Shown here piece by piece: positions 22,411-30,139 of a stretch of DNA of 30,403 nt. The DNA is from Pseudomonadota bacterium (GTDB lineage: Bacteria > Myxococcota > Myxococcia > Myxococcales > Anaeromyxobacteraceae). The notes below the pieces were generated by a model, which did no database searches, was not told the DNA's origin, and saw only the letters and a program-made list of their open reading frames with translations. The stretch lies in contig JAEYZK010000175.1 in assembly GCA_023428085.1 (NCBI GenBank), positions 1-30,403 on the forward strand, in the 5' to 3' direction. Position numbers and translations under genes: made by a program. Position 1 is the stretch's first letter, and each line of letters begins with the position of its first letter.

Positions 22411-23406
22411 ATGAAGCTCCAGCGCGCACTCGTGGCGGCGGTGGCCGCGGTGCTGGCAGGCGAGGCCGGCGCGGCCGACGTGACCGTCGGCCTCATCACC
22501 AAGACCGAGAGCAACCCGTTCTTCGTGAAGATGAAGGAGGGGGCCACGCAGGAGGCCAAGAAGCTGGGCGCCCGCCTGCTCACCGGCGCCGGGGCGAAGG
22601 ACGGCGACAACGAGGGCCAGGTGACGGCGATGGAGAACATGATCAACGCCGGCGCCAAGGGGATCCTCATCACCCCCAGCGACACCAGGGCGATCGTCCC
22701 CTCGATCCAGCGGGCGCGCCAGCAGGGCGTCCTCGTCATCGCGCTCGACACCGCGACCGAGCCGCAGAGCGCGGTGGACGCGCTGTTCGCCACCAACAAC
22801 TTCACGGCCGGCGTGCTCATCGGCCAGTGGGCCAAGGCGGCGATGGCCGGCGAGAAGCCGGTCATCGCCACGCTCGACCTCCAGCCCGGGATCACCGTGG
22901 GCGCGCAGCGGCACAACGGGTTCCTCAAGGGCATGGGCCTCGCCGAGGCGGACCCGAACTCGTCCGCCCTCGTGACGGCGCCGCAGGTGGTCTGCAGCCA
23001 GGACACCCACGGCGATCAGGCGGAGGGGCAGGCGGCCATGGAGAACTGCCTCTCCAAGAACCCCGACATCAACCTCGTGTACACGATCAACGAGCCCGCC
23101 GCCTTCGGCGCGTACACCGCGATCCAGCGGCAGGGGCGGGAGAAGGAGATCCTCGTCGTCAGCGTGGACGGCGGCTGCCGCGGCGTCCAGGGCGTCGTGG
23201 ACGGGAAGATCGCGGCCACGTCCCAGCAGTACCCGCTCAAGATGGCGACCATGGGCGTGCAGGCGGTGGTGGACTACGCGAAGAACGGGAAGAAGGCCTC
23301 CGGCTACACCGACACCGGGGTCACCCTCATCACCGACAGGCCGCAGGCCGGCGTCCCGAGCAAGGACTCCAGGTTCGGGGCGGCCAACTGCTGGGGCACG
23401 AAGTGA
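22411..23406 (+). CDS. Sugar ABC transporter, periplasmic binding protein
   Basis: A 331-aa exported type-I periplasmic binding protein. A signal peptide covers about residues 1-21. The mature part begins ADVTVGLITKTESNPFFVKMKEG, typical of the ribose/fructose/xylose group (FrcB/RbsB-like). ILITPSDTRAIVPSI, VIALDT, the hinge segment NEPAAFGAYTAI and VSVDGGCRGVQGVVDG are further family segments. A Cys pair (VVCSQ ... ENCLSK) may form a disulfide, as in fructose-type FrcB proteins. The exact sugar is an inference; fructose/mannose/ribose-type is most likely. GGGGAGGAG precedes the ATG. It is the first gene of a three-gene operon. Confidence 0.9.
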   Translation: MKLQRALVAAVAAVLAGEAGAADVTVGLITKTESNPFFVKMKEGATQEAKKLGARLLTGAGAKDGDNEGQVTAMENMINAGAKGILITPSDTRAIVPSIQRARQQGVLVIALDTATEPQSAVDALFATNNFTAGVLIGQWAKAAMAGEKPVIATLDLQPGITVGAQRHNGFLKGMGLAEADPNSSALVTAPQVVCSQDTHGDQAEGQAAMENCLSKNPDINLVYTINEPAAFGAYTAIQRQGREKEILVVSVDGGCRGVQGVVDGKIAATSQQYPLKMATMGVQAVVDYAKNGKKASGYTDTGVTLITDRPQAGVPSKDSRFGAANCWGTK

Positions 23407-23411
23407 ACCCA

Positions 23412-23425
23412 CGCCCGCGCGGGCG
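23412..23425 (+). promoter_or_regulatory. Intercistronic palindrome between binding protein and permease
   Basis: CGCCCGCGCGGGCG is a perfect 14-nt palindrome 6 bp after the stop of the binding-protein gene. In sugar ABC operons a hairpin at this place often protects or partly terminates the mRNA, so the binding protein is made in excess. That function is inferred. Confidence 0.4.
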
Positions 23426-23469
23426 GTGACGAAGGCCGCCGCCCGGCCGGGCCCTCCCCGGAGCGGTCC

Positions 23470-24459
23470 ATGAGCACGGTCGCAACCACCTCCCCCGCGC
23501 CGCCGCGGTTCGACGTCCTGCGCGCGCTGCGCGGGTTCCCGCTCCTCGGTCCCGTCCTCGCGCTGATCCTCTCCTGCATCTTCTTCGCGACGCAGAGCGA
23601 CAGCTTCCTGAGCGGGCGGAACTTCGCGTTCATCCTCCAGCAGGTGGTCGTCGTCGGGACCCTGGCCATCGGCCAGACGCTCGTGATCCTCACCGGCGGC
23701 ATCGATCTCTCGAACGGCATGATCATGGCGCTCTCCTCGGTGCTCATGACCGGGCTGTTCGCCAACGCGGGGATGGACCCGTACCTCGCGATCGCCGTGG
23801 GGCTGGCGGTGTGCCTCGCCTTCGGCGTCCTCAACGGCTGGCTCCACACCTTCGTCGGCCTGCCGCCGTTCATCGTCACCCTGGGGACCTACAGCATCGC
23901 GTTCGCCCTCGTCCGCATCTACACCACCGAGACCATCACCAACGTCCCGCCGGCGCTCCTCTTCTTCGGGAACACGTTCCGGATCGGGAGCGCGCCGATC
24001 TCCTACGGTACGCTCATCATGCTGGCCCTGTTCGCGATCACCGGCTTCGTGCTCCGCTCCACGCCTGCGGGGCGCGCGGTGTACGCGGTGGGGGACAACC
24101 CGGAGGCGGCCCGGCTCGCGGGCATCCACACGAGCCGGGTGCTCATCTCCGTCTACACCGTCGCCGCCCTGAGCTACGGGATCGCCGGCGTGCTGCTCGT
24201 GGGCCGGATGGGCGCGGGCGACCCCAACACCGGCCAGAACGGCAACCTCGAGTCGATCACCGCGGTGGTGCTGGGCGGCACGAGCCTGCTCGGCGGCCGC
24301 GGCTACATCCTGGGCACGCTCGTCGGCGCCCTCATCATCGGCGTGTTCCGCAACGGCCTGCTCCTCATGGGCGTCGAGTCCAACTACCAGGTGCTCATCA
24401 CCGGCGTGCTCGTGATCCTCGCCGCGTCGGCGGACTACCTCTCGCACCGCGGCAAGTGA
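23470..24459 (+). CDS. Sugar ABC transporter, permease
   Basis: A 329-aa inner-membrane permease of the BPD_transp_2 (RbsC/FrcC/XylH) family with about eight to ten membrane segments. Family marks are GQTLVILTGGIDLSNGMIMALSS (about 75-97), LPPFIVTLGTYSI (about 134-146), the cytoplasmic coupling loop AVGDNPEAARLAGI (about 211-224) and TAVVLGGTSLLGGRG (about 264-278). The N-terminal 20 residues are cytoplasmic and Pro-rich. CGGAG lies about 8 nt before the ATG. It transports the sugar delivered by the upstream binding protein, powered by the downstream ATPase (16 bp further). Confidence 0.92.
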   Translation: MSTVATTSPAPPRFDVLRALRGFPLLGPVLALILSCIFFATQSDSFLSGRNFAFILQQVVVVGTLAIGQTLVILTGGIDLSNGMIMALSSVLMTGLFANAGMDPYLAIAVGLAVCLAFGVLNGWLHTFVGLPPFIVTLGTYSIAFALVRIYTTETITNVPPALLFFGNTFRIGSAPISYGTLIMLALFAITGFVLRSTPAGRAVYAVGDNPEAARLAGIHTSRVLISVYTVAALSYGIAGVLLVGRMGAGDPNTGQNGNLESITAVVLGGTSLLGGRGYILGTLVGALIIGVFRNGLLLMGVESNYQVLITGVLVILAASADYLSHRGK

Positions 24460-24475
24460 GCCAGGAGGACGCGGC

Positions 24476-25993
24476 ATGGGCACGGCCGAGGGCGCGCGGA
24501 AGGTCCTCCTCGAGATGCGCGGCATCGGGAAGTCCTTCCCCGGCGTGAGGGCGCTGCAGGGGGTGAGCCTCACCGTCCGCGAGGGCCAGGTCCACGCGCT
24601 CCTCGGCGAGAACGGCGCGGGGAAGTCCACCCTCATCAAGATCCTCTCGGGCGCGTACACCCGCGACGAGGGGGAGATCCACTGGGAGGGGCGGCCGGTC
24701 ACCATCCGCGGCCCCGAGGACGCCCAGGCGCTCGGGATCTCGACCATCTACCAGGAGTTCAACCTGGGCAAGCAGCTCACGGTGGCCGAGAACGTCTTCC
24801 TCGGCCAGCTGCCGCGGCGGGGGTTCCGGGTGGACTGGAAGGCGGCCCGCGTGCGCGCCCGGGAGCTCCTCGATCGCCTCGGGGCGCGGATCCCGGTGGA
24901 CGCCAAGGTCGAGCGCCTCTCCGTCGCCGAGCAGCAGCTCGTCGAGATCGCCAAGGCGCTCAACCGCAGGACGCGCCTCCTGGTGATGGACGAGCCGTCG
25001 GCGGTCCTGGGTGGGGAGGACCTGCAGCGGCTCTTCGCCGTGGTCCGCTCGCTCCAGGCGCAGGGCATCGGGATCGTCTACATCTCGCACCGGCTGGTGG
25101 AGATCTTCGAGCTCGCGGACGAGGTCACCGTCCTGAAGGACGGGCGGTACGTCGCGACGAAGCAGGTGTCCGAGGTGTCGATGGACGACCTCGTCCGGCT
25201 GATGATCGGCCGCGACCTGAAGGACGTCTACCCGAGGCGCGGCGTCGCGGGCGGCCCGGTGCTGCTGGAGGTGAAGAACCTGCGCCGCCCGAAGCTGGTG
25301 CACGACGTGAGCTTCCAGGTCCGCGCCGGGGAGATCGTCGGGTTCTCCGGCATCACCGGCTCCGGCCGGACCGAGGTCATGCGCGCCGTCTTCGGCGCCG
25401 ACCCGCACACCGCGGAGATGACGATGGAGGGGCGGCCGTACCGCCCCCGCTCCCCGAAGGACGCGATCCGCCGGGGCGTCGCGCTCGTGACCGAGGACCG
25501 CAAGGGCCAGGGCCTCTTCCTCAAGCTGGACGTCGCCGTGAACACCACCATCTCGGCGCTGCGGTCGGTGACCCGGGGCGGCGTGATCCGCCGCGCCAAG
25601 GAGAGCGCGCTCGTCGAGCGGATGATCCGCGACCTCCGCATCAAGACGCCGAGCGCGAGGTTCCTCGTCGTGAACATGAGCGGCGGGAACCAGCAGAAGG
25701 TGATCCTCGCCCGCTGGCTCAGCGTGCACACCAAGGTGCTCATCATGGACGAGCCGACGCGCGGCATCGACGTGGGGAGCAAGGCCGAGATCTACCAGCT
25801 CATGGACGAGCTCACGAAGCGGGGGGCGGGGATCATCATGATCTCGTCCGAGCTGCCCGAGGTGCTCGGGATGAGCGACCGCGTCTACGTCATGCGCGAA
25901 GGCACGATCGTCGGCGAGCTCGCCAGGGGCGAGGCGAGCGAGGAGGCGATCATGAAGTACGCGGTGGGCGGGGAGCTGGCGGCCGTCGGGTGA
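24476..25993 (+). CDS. Sugar ABC transporter, double ATP-binding protein
   Basis: A 505-aa ATPase with two fused nucleotide-binding domains (RbsA/XylG/MglA type). The first has Walker A GENGAGKS (44-51), the signature segment LSVAEQQLVEIAKAL (148-162) and Walker B LLVMDEPSAVLG (168-179). The second has a degenerate P-loop, GITGSGRTEV (about 292-301), the signature MSGGNQQK (about 400) and LIMDEPTRGIDVG (about 421-433). Degeneration of the second P-loop is normal for this family. In the first half the usual DEPTAAL is DEPSAVL. GGAGG (24465-24469) precedes the ATG at 24476. It is the last gene of the operon; its stop is 3 bp from the stop of the convergent small gene. Confidence 0.93.
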   Translation: MGTAEGARKVLLEMRGIGKSFPGVRALQGVSLTVREGQVHALLGENGAGKSTLIKILSGAYTRDEGEIHWEGRPVTIRGPEDAQALGISTIYQEFNLGKQLTVAENVFLGQLPRRGFRVDWKAARVRARELLDRLGARIPVDAKVERLSVAEQQLVEIAKALNRRTRLLVMDEPSAVLGGEDLQRLFAVVRSLQAQGIGIVYISHRLVEIFELADEVTVLKDGRYVATKQVSEVSMDDLVRLMIGRDLKDVYPRRGVAGGPVLLEVKNLRRPKLVHDVSFQVRAGEIVGFSGITGSGRTEVMRAVFGADPHTAEMTMEGRPYRPRSPKDAIRRGVALVTEDRKGQGLFLKLDVAVNTTISALRSVTRGGVIRRAKESALVERMIRDLRIKTPSARFLVVNMSGGNQQKVILARWLSVHTKVLIMDEPTRGIDVGSKAEIYQLMDELTKRGAGIIMISSELPEVLGMSDRVYVMREGTIVGELARGEASEEAIMKYAVGGELAAVG

Positions 25994-25996
25994 CGC

Positions 25997-26332
25997 TCAC
26001 CCCGCGCGCCCCGCCCCGGCGCGCCCCCGGAACGTCGCGGCGTGGCCCCGCCAGCGGGCCGCGCCCGCCGCGTCGCCCGCCGCGGCCTCCACCTCGGCGC
26101 GCTCCTCGCAGACCGCGGAGAGCGCCTCGAGCTGGCGCCGGTCCGTGAGCTGCGCGGCGATCGCGTGCGCGCCCACCACGTCCACGAGCGTCAGATCCAC
26201 GCCGGCGATCTGCGCCGCGAGCTGGGCCAGCTCGGCCTGCGCCTCGGACAGCCGGCCGGCCCTCCTGCCGGCGGCGACGCGGGCCAGCGCGCGGGCGAGC
26301 CCCTCCACCATCCGCTGTACGTGGTCGGCCAT
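25997..26332 (-). CDS. Small helical protein, DUF6483-like
   Basis: A 111-aa protein predicted to be all-helical. It begins MADHVQRMVEGLARALARV, then EAQAELAQLAAQIAGVDLTLVDVVG, then a TPR-like pair of helices (LEALSAVCEERAEVEAAAGDAAGAARWRGHAATF). This order resembles DUF6483 proteins, a small family of unknown function better known in Firmicutes; the match is by eye. I chose the ATG at 26332 because the upstream extension (to 26395) is basic and low complexity. It is convergent with the transporter operon. Confidence 0.65.
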   Translation of the reverse strand: MADHVQRMVEGLARALARVAAGRRAGRLSEAQAELAQLAAQIAGVDLTLVDVVGAHAIAAQLTDRRQLEALSAVCEERAEVEAAAGDAAGAARWRGHAATFRGRAGAGRAG

Positions 26333-26465
26333 GCGGCGGAGAGTGTAACGCGGGCGGCGGCCGCGCGTCGCGCCGGCGCGACCTTTCACCTCCACCTCAT
26401 GGAGAGCCGAGGAGTCCGCTCTGACGGGGACCGGCAGGACCGGCGGCGGTCGCGTTCCGCGGCGC

Positions 26466-27707
26466 CTAACCGACCGCGGGTCGCGCGTCGATCCCGGCGC
26501 CCGCGGGTCCTCCGGCGAGCATGGCGCGGACGTTCTCGGGCGCGAAGAAGGCGGCCGGGGAGAGCACGCCGGCGTTCATCCGCACGAACGCGTCCATCGC
26601 CGGCCGGTTCCCCGCGATGGCCGCCAGCAGCCCGCCGAGCTCCGGCGGCGGCGGCGCGAGCGTGGCGAGCTGGCAGGTGAGCTCGTACATCGCCAGCGCG
26701 TGCTCGTCCCGATCGCGCTGGTAGGCGCGCAGGACCTCCTCGAACGGGCGCCCGCCCCGCAGGTGCTGGTCGAGCGCCTCGACGCACCGCTCCGCGTCGC
26801 GGAACGCGTCGAGGATCCCCTGCGCGGTGACCGGGTCCTTGTTGTAGCCGGCGTCCCCGACGAGCGCCCACCCCGGTCCGTACGGCTTGCGGAAGTAGTT
26901 CGGGACCGTGGCGCCGACGAAGCGCGCCGCGCGGGTCGCACGGCGCACGCGCGCGGCGAACGCGGGGACGAGGTCGAGCGTCGCCAGGTAGTTCGCCTCG
27001 ACGTCCTGCTTGAAGACCTCGAGCTCGGCGTGCGGCCAGCCCGCGATCACGAGCGTCAGCCCGTCGTGGGTGGGCGCCGCGGCGAAGCCGCGGTGCGGGC
27101 GGATGTACGTCTCGAACCTGCCGTCCATGGGCAGTCCGCGCCAGTAGGTGTAGTACCCGGCGAGGAGCGGCGGCCGCTCCCGGTACTGCTCGGGCTTCAC
27201 GGCCTGGGCGAGGAGCGAGTGGCGCCCATCGGCGCCGACCACGATCGCGGCGCGCTCCGTCACCGGCGCGCCGCGCGCGGCGCGCCCGCGGAGGCCCGTG
27301 ACGCGCCCGTCCTCGGTCACGATCTCGTCCACCGTGAAGTCCTCGCGGACCTCGGCGCCGGCCTCGCGCGCGGCGTCGACGAGCAGCTTGTCGAGGACGG
27401 TGCGGCGCGGGCAGTACGCCACGGGCGCCTCCGGGGTGCCCGGGCTCCCGGCGATCGTGAAGGGGCCGAAGTCGAACGCGTAGGTGTGGATGGGCGGGCA
27501 GCCCGTCGCGGTGAGGCGCTCCAGGAGCCCCCAGCGCTTCAGCGCCGCCGCAGCCGGAGGGTGCAGGACGTGCGTGGAGACGGTGTCGCTGGGGAACGTG
27601 GCGCGATCGACGGCCAGCACGCGGTGGCCCCGACGGGCGAGCAGCATCGCCGTGGGTGAACCCGCGCAGCGCGCGCCGATGACGATGACGTCGTATGGAC
27701 CGGGCAT
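26466..27707 (-). CDS. FAD-dependent oxidoreductase/monooxygenase-like protein
   Basis: A 413-aa group A flavoprotein-type enzyme (PHBH/geranylgeranyl-reductase fold). The FAD-binding beta-alpha-beta motif is VIGARCAGSPTAMLLARRGHRV with GARCAGS at 11-17, a known variant of GxGxxG, followed by the acidic D34. PSDTVSTHVLH follows, a recurrent segment of this subfamily. The second and third flavin motifs are VGADGRHS (about 159-166) and LVGDAGYNKDPVTAQGI (about 280). Substrate and partner are unknown, and no clear pathway genes are adjacent. GGAGGAAG lies 5-6 nt before the ATG at 27707 and fixes the start. A 133-bp spacer separates it from the DUF6483-like gene downstream; I see nothing notable in it. 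Confidence 0.88.
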   Translation of the reverse strand: MPGPYDVIVIGARCAGSPTAMLLARRGHRVLAVDRATFPSDTVSTHVLHPPAAAALKRWGLLERLTATGCPPIHTYAFDFGPFTIAGSPGTPEAPVAYCPRRTVLDKLLVDAAREAGAEVREDFTVDEIVTEDGRVTGLRGRAARGAPVTERAAIVVGADGRHSLLAQAVKPEQYRERPPLLAGYYTYWRGLPMDGRFETYIRPHRGFAAAPTHDGLTLVIAGWPHAELEVFKQDVEANYLATLDLVPAFAARVRRATRAARFVGATVPNYFRKPYGPGWALVGDAGYNKDPVTAQGILDAFRDAERCVEALDQHLRGGRPFEEVLRAYQRDRDEHALAMYELTCQLATLAPPPPELGGLLAAIAGNRPAMDAFVRMNAGVLSPAAFFAPENVRAMLAGGPAGAGIDARPAVG

Positions 27708-27860
27708 GATCTTCCTCCCGGCCCGATCTACGCAGCGGCGGCGCGGCGGTCACCGGCGGACTCCCGGCCCAGGGGGGCGGAGGCATCCGGGACGCTCGAT
27801 CGGCGGAGCGCCGGGCGCGCGGCGCGGCGCCCGGGCGCCCAGGGCGCGCCGCCGGGAGAC

Positions 27861-27908
27861 ACGCAGCGCCGGGCCACTCCGGGAAGGAGAGTGACCCGGC
27901 GCTTGCGT
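27861..27908 (-). terminator. Long hairpin downstream of the DUF4382 gene
   Basis: ACGCA-GCGCCGGGCCACTC-CC (27861-27881) pairs with the segment up to 27908 over about 20 positions. There are two one-base bulges and one wobble position, around a short GGAA-type loop. It starts 8 bp after the stop codon of the leftward DUF4382 gene. There is no T-rich tail, so it may act in termination or as 3'-end protection. Confidence 0.65.
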
Positions 27909-27915
27909 CCGCGCG

Positions 27916-28809
27916 CTACGGAGCCTGCGCGATCGTGAACGACGTCAGCAAGAAGTCGAACCGCTCCGCGCCGCCGCCGGTCAGCGTGACCGTGGCGGGC
28001 ATGGCCGGGGTGAGGCTGACCTCGGAGAGCGCCGCGGGCGGCTGGATCGCGATCTGGTAGTCACCGGCGGTGAGGTACTGGAAGGTCGCGCCGAACGTGC
28101 CGTCGCCCAGGTCGCCGAGCGGGAGGGCCTTGGCGTCGCCCCCCGCGACGGGGGTGAGCGTGGCGGTGAAGGAGCCCGGTGAGATCTCCTCGGGGAGGTA
28201 GATCTCGCTGTCGAGCCCCAGCGCCACGGTCACGCTGCCGGTCTGCTCGAGCGGCGTCCCCTTGATCACCGGGTGCATCACCCACTTGTCCGTTCCGGTG
28301 CCGTGGCCGAAGCTCTGCGAGACGTCGAAGTCGAGGAGCCAGGTCTGCGCGCCCTCGCCGACCACGAGCTGGTCGCCCGGCAGGATCACCTTGAGGCCGC
28401 TCTGGCCGTAGCTCGGCATCTGGAGCTCGCCGCCCACGGTCAGCTCGGCCGGCACGCCGTCGTAGTCCGGCGACGCGTAGATCGTGCCGCCCACGTCGAG
28501 GTAGCCGCCGGTGATGACGAACCCGACCTTGCTGTAGGTGCCGGCGGGGACGGTCGCGCCGTCCACGAGCGTCATCACGTCGTTCGCGAGGGTGAGGAGG
28601 TTCGTCGGCCCGGGGTTGGCGACGGGCAGGACCACCTTGCCGGAGTCACCGGTGAGGACGACCTCGGTGATCGTGACCACGGCCGCCCGGACGTCGGGCG
28701 CGGGGGCGTCCTTGAGCAGCAGGGTCACCTTGCCGGATCCCTGCGAGGAGCCACACCCGGACGCGAGCATCGCGAGGGTGGCGGCGAGGTACGTGCACGT
28801 GCGCTTCAT
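27916..28809 (-). CDS. DUF4382 domain lipoprotein
   Basis: A 297-aa lipoprotein. The signal ends in lipobox L-A-S-G-C with Cys19. The DUF4382 domain (about 26-185) shows VTLLLKDAPAPDVRAAVVTITEVVL, NLLTLAND, VPAGTYSKVGFVI and WLLDFDVSQSF, the standard pattern of this beta-rich family. A C-terminal beta-sandwich-like region (about 190-297) resembles carboxypeptidase-regulatory or Ig-like folds (GDYQIAIQPP). DUF4382 proteins are envelope proteins of unknown function. AGGAGAACCAC before the ATG at 28809 fixes the start. A candidate sigma-54 promoter lies just upstream. Confidence 0.87.
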   Translation of the reverse strand: MKRTCTYLAATLAMLASGCGSSQGSGKVTLLLKDAPAPDVRAAVVTITEVVLTGDSGKVVLPVANPGPTNLLTLANDVMTLVDGATVPAGTYSKVGFVITGGYLDVGGTIYASPDYDGVPAELTVGGELQMPSYGQSGLKVILPGDQLVVGEGAQTWLLDFDVSQSFGHGTGTDKWVMHPVIKGTPLEQTGSVTVALGLDSEIYLPEEISPGSFTATLTPVAGGDAKALPLGDLGDGTFGATFQYLTAGDYQIAIQPPAALSEVSLTPAMPATVTLTGGGAERFDFLLTSFTIAQAP

Positions 28810-28848
28810 GTGGTTCTCCTGTGCGAGCGTCGGGGAGCCAGGCAGCGC

Positions 28849-28863
28849 TGCAACGGCCGTTCC
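28849..28863 (-). promoter_or_regulatory. Candidate sigma-54 (-24/-12) promoter of the DUF4382 gene
   Basis: On the minus strand, CGGAACGGCCGTTGCA has GG (28863-28862) and GC (28851-28850) separated by exactly 10 bp. The TTGCA half is perfect and the -24 half matches TGGCACG at 5 of 7 positions. The start would lie near 28838, about 29 nt before the ATG, a suitable distance. Sigma-54 promoters are abundant in myxobacteria. The GG-N10-GC pattern is short, so chance is possible. Confidence 0.35.
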
Positions 28864-29061
28864 CGACGAAAGACCCTCGTCTCGTCGCTGTCCCGCGTCC
28901 GCGTGGCGTACGCGGCGGGACGCTGCGTGCTCGTTCCCGTACATGCGGGCCGTCCCTGGGACTCCCCTCCCACCGGCCCATCCGCTAGACTCTCGGGGCA
29001 AGAGGCCCGGGGAGTCGCAGGCTTGTACCCTTGGGCACGGTCGTTGCCTCTCCCACTCCGT

Positions 29062-29084
29062 GGCCGCAGAAGCGGCCGCGGAGG
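29062..29084 (+). promoter_or_regulatory. Hairpin abutting the ribosome site of the 29092 gene
   Basis: GGCCGC (29062-29067) pairs with GCGGCC (29072-29077) around AGAA. The ribosome site GGAGG (29080-29084) follows after 2 nt, and the ATG is 7 nt further. Such a stem could limit ribosome access or stabilise the 5' end. Function is inferred from position only. Confidence 0.3.
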
Positions 29085-29091
29085 ATGTCCA

Positions 29092-29523
29092 ATGACGCGC
29101 ACCGCCCTCGCGATCGCCGCCGGCATCTGCCTGCTCGCTCCCGGCCGCTCCCTCCCGGCACCCGCCGGGGAGAGCGCACGCGACGCCGTCTTCGAGGCGC
29201 TCGCCTCCAAGGCCGACCTGCCCGCGGTGCGTCCGGTCCTCCCGAGCCTGATCGCCGAGCGCGACGCGCTCCGGCAGCCCGACGACGTCATCGAGGGCGC
29301 GAAGCGCGCCAAGGCCTCGAAGGAGGTCCGCGGTGCCGCCCGCTCGGAGGCCGCGAAGGCAAACGCCTCCGCCGCCCGCGCCGAGGCCGCGCGCGCCCTC
29401 GGCGCGGCGAAGGACGATGCGCGCCGCGCGGCCGAGAAGGTCCGCGAGGAGAAGACGCGCAAGAAGCCGAAGCCGCCCAAGCCGCCCAAGCCGCCCCACC
29501 CAGGCGGCGCTGGTTCACCATGA
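29092..29523 (+). CDS. Exported Ala/Lys-rich protein with Pro-Lys tail
   Basis: A 143-aa protein. A signal peptide (to about residue 22) is followed by a short region SARDAVFEALASKADLPAVRPVLPSLIAERDAL. A long Ala/Lys/Arg/Glu-rich helix (about 66-122) comes next, then a tail with repeated PKPPKPPKPP and a Gly/Pro end. No domain is recognised. The low-complexity helix and Pro-Lys tail could span the periplasm or bind peptidoglycan or nucleic acid; this is speculation. GGAGG lies 7 nt before the ATG. The next gene starts 1 nt after its stop, so the two are translationally coupled. Confidence 0.7.
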   Translation: MTRTALAIAAGICLLAPGRSLPAPAGESARDAVFEALASKADLPAVRPVLPSLIAERDALRQPDDVIEGAKRAKASKEVRGAARSEAAKANASAARAEAARALGAAKDDARRAAEKVREEKTRKKPKPPKPPKPPHPGGAGSP

Positions 29524-29524
29524 G

Positions 29525-30139
29525 ATGACTGCGACCGCGGCGACCGTGCTGGCACTGGTGTGGTTCGCCGCGGGCTCCAGCCCGGCGGAGGCGCACGTCC
29601 TCGAGGGCGCGCGCCTCTTCCGCGAGAATCGCTTCGCCGAGGCGCTCGTCGAGTTCCGGGTGGCGGATCGCCTGGGCGCGGCGGACGCGCGCGGCTACGC
29701 CGCCGCGGCCCTCGTGAAGCTGGATCGACCGGAGGACGCGCTGGAGCTGTTCGAGGGCCCGGGCGGTCCGGCGCCCGGAGCGCATCCGCTGCTCGACTAC
29801 TACCACGCGCTCGCCTGCTACGGCGCCCGGCTCTACCGGTGCGCCGACGCGCTCCTCGTCGGCGTCGGCGTGCGGACCGGCCCGCGGGTCTCCGAGCAGG
29901 CCCGGCAGATCCGGCGCGACATCGCCGCCGCCGTCCCGGCGGAGCCGCCGGCGGACAGCGTGGACTGGTACGTCGCCCGGGCGGCCGAGCGGGCCGCCGC
30001 CGGGAGGCCGGTGCTCGCCCGCGCGTACGCGGCCGAGGCGAAGGCGCTCGGCGCCGGGCGCGCGGACCGGCACGGCGTCGCGCAGGCCGAGGCGGTCCTC
30101 GCGAAGCTCCCCCCCTCCGCCGGTTCGCCCTCCCCGTGA
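29525..30139 (+). CDS. Exported TPR-like protein, function unknown
   Basis: A 204-aa protein with a signal peptide (residues 1 to about 19, ending S-P-A-E-A-H). Helical pairs of TPR type follow: LEGARLFRENRFAEALVEFRVADRLG, then YAAAALVKLDRPEDALELFEG, then LDYYHALACYGARLYRCADALL, and after a linker a final pair DSVDWYVARAAERAAAG and ARAYAAEAKALGAG. It has no catalytic motif. No ribosome site of its own is visible, so translation probably depends on the upstream gene, whose stop ends at 29523. Its stop overlaps the next start (GTGA at 30136-30139). Confidence 0.75.
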   Translation: MTATAATVLALVWFAAGSSPAEAHVLEGARLFRENRFAEALVEFRVADRLGAADARGYAAAALVKLDRPEDALELFEGPGGPAPGAHPLLDYYHALACYGARLYRCADALLVGVGVRTGPRVSEQARQIRRDIAAAVPAEPPADSVDWYVARAAERAAAGRPVLARAYAAEAKALGAGRADRHGVAQAEAVLAKLPPSAGSPSP

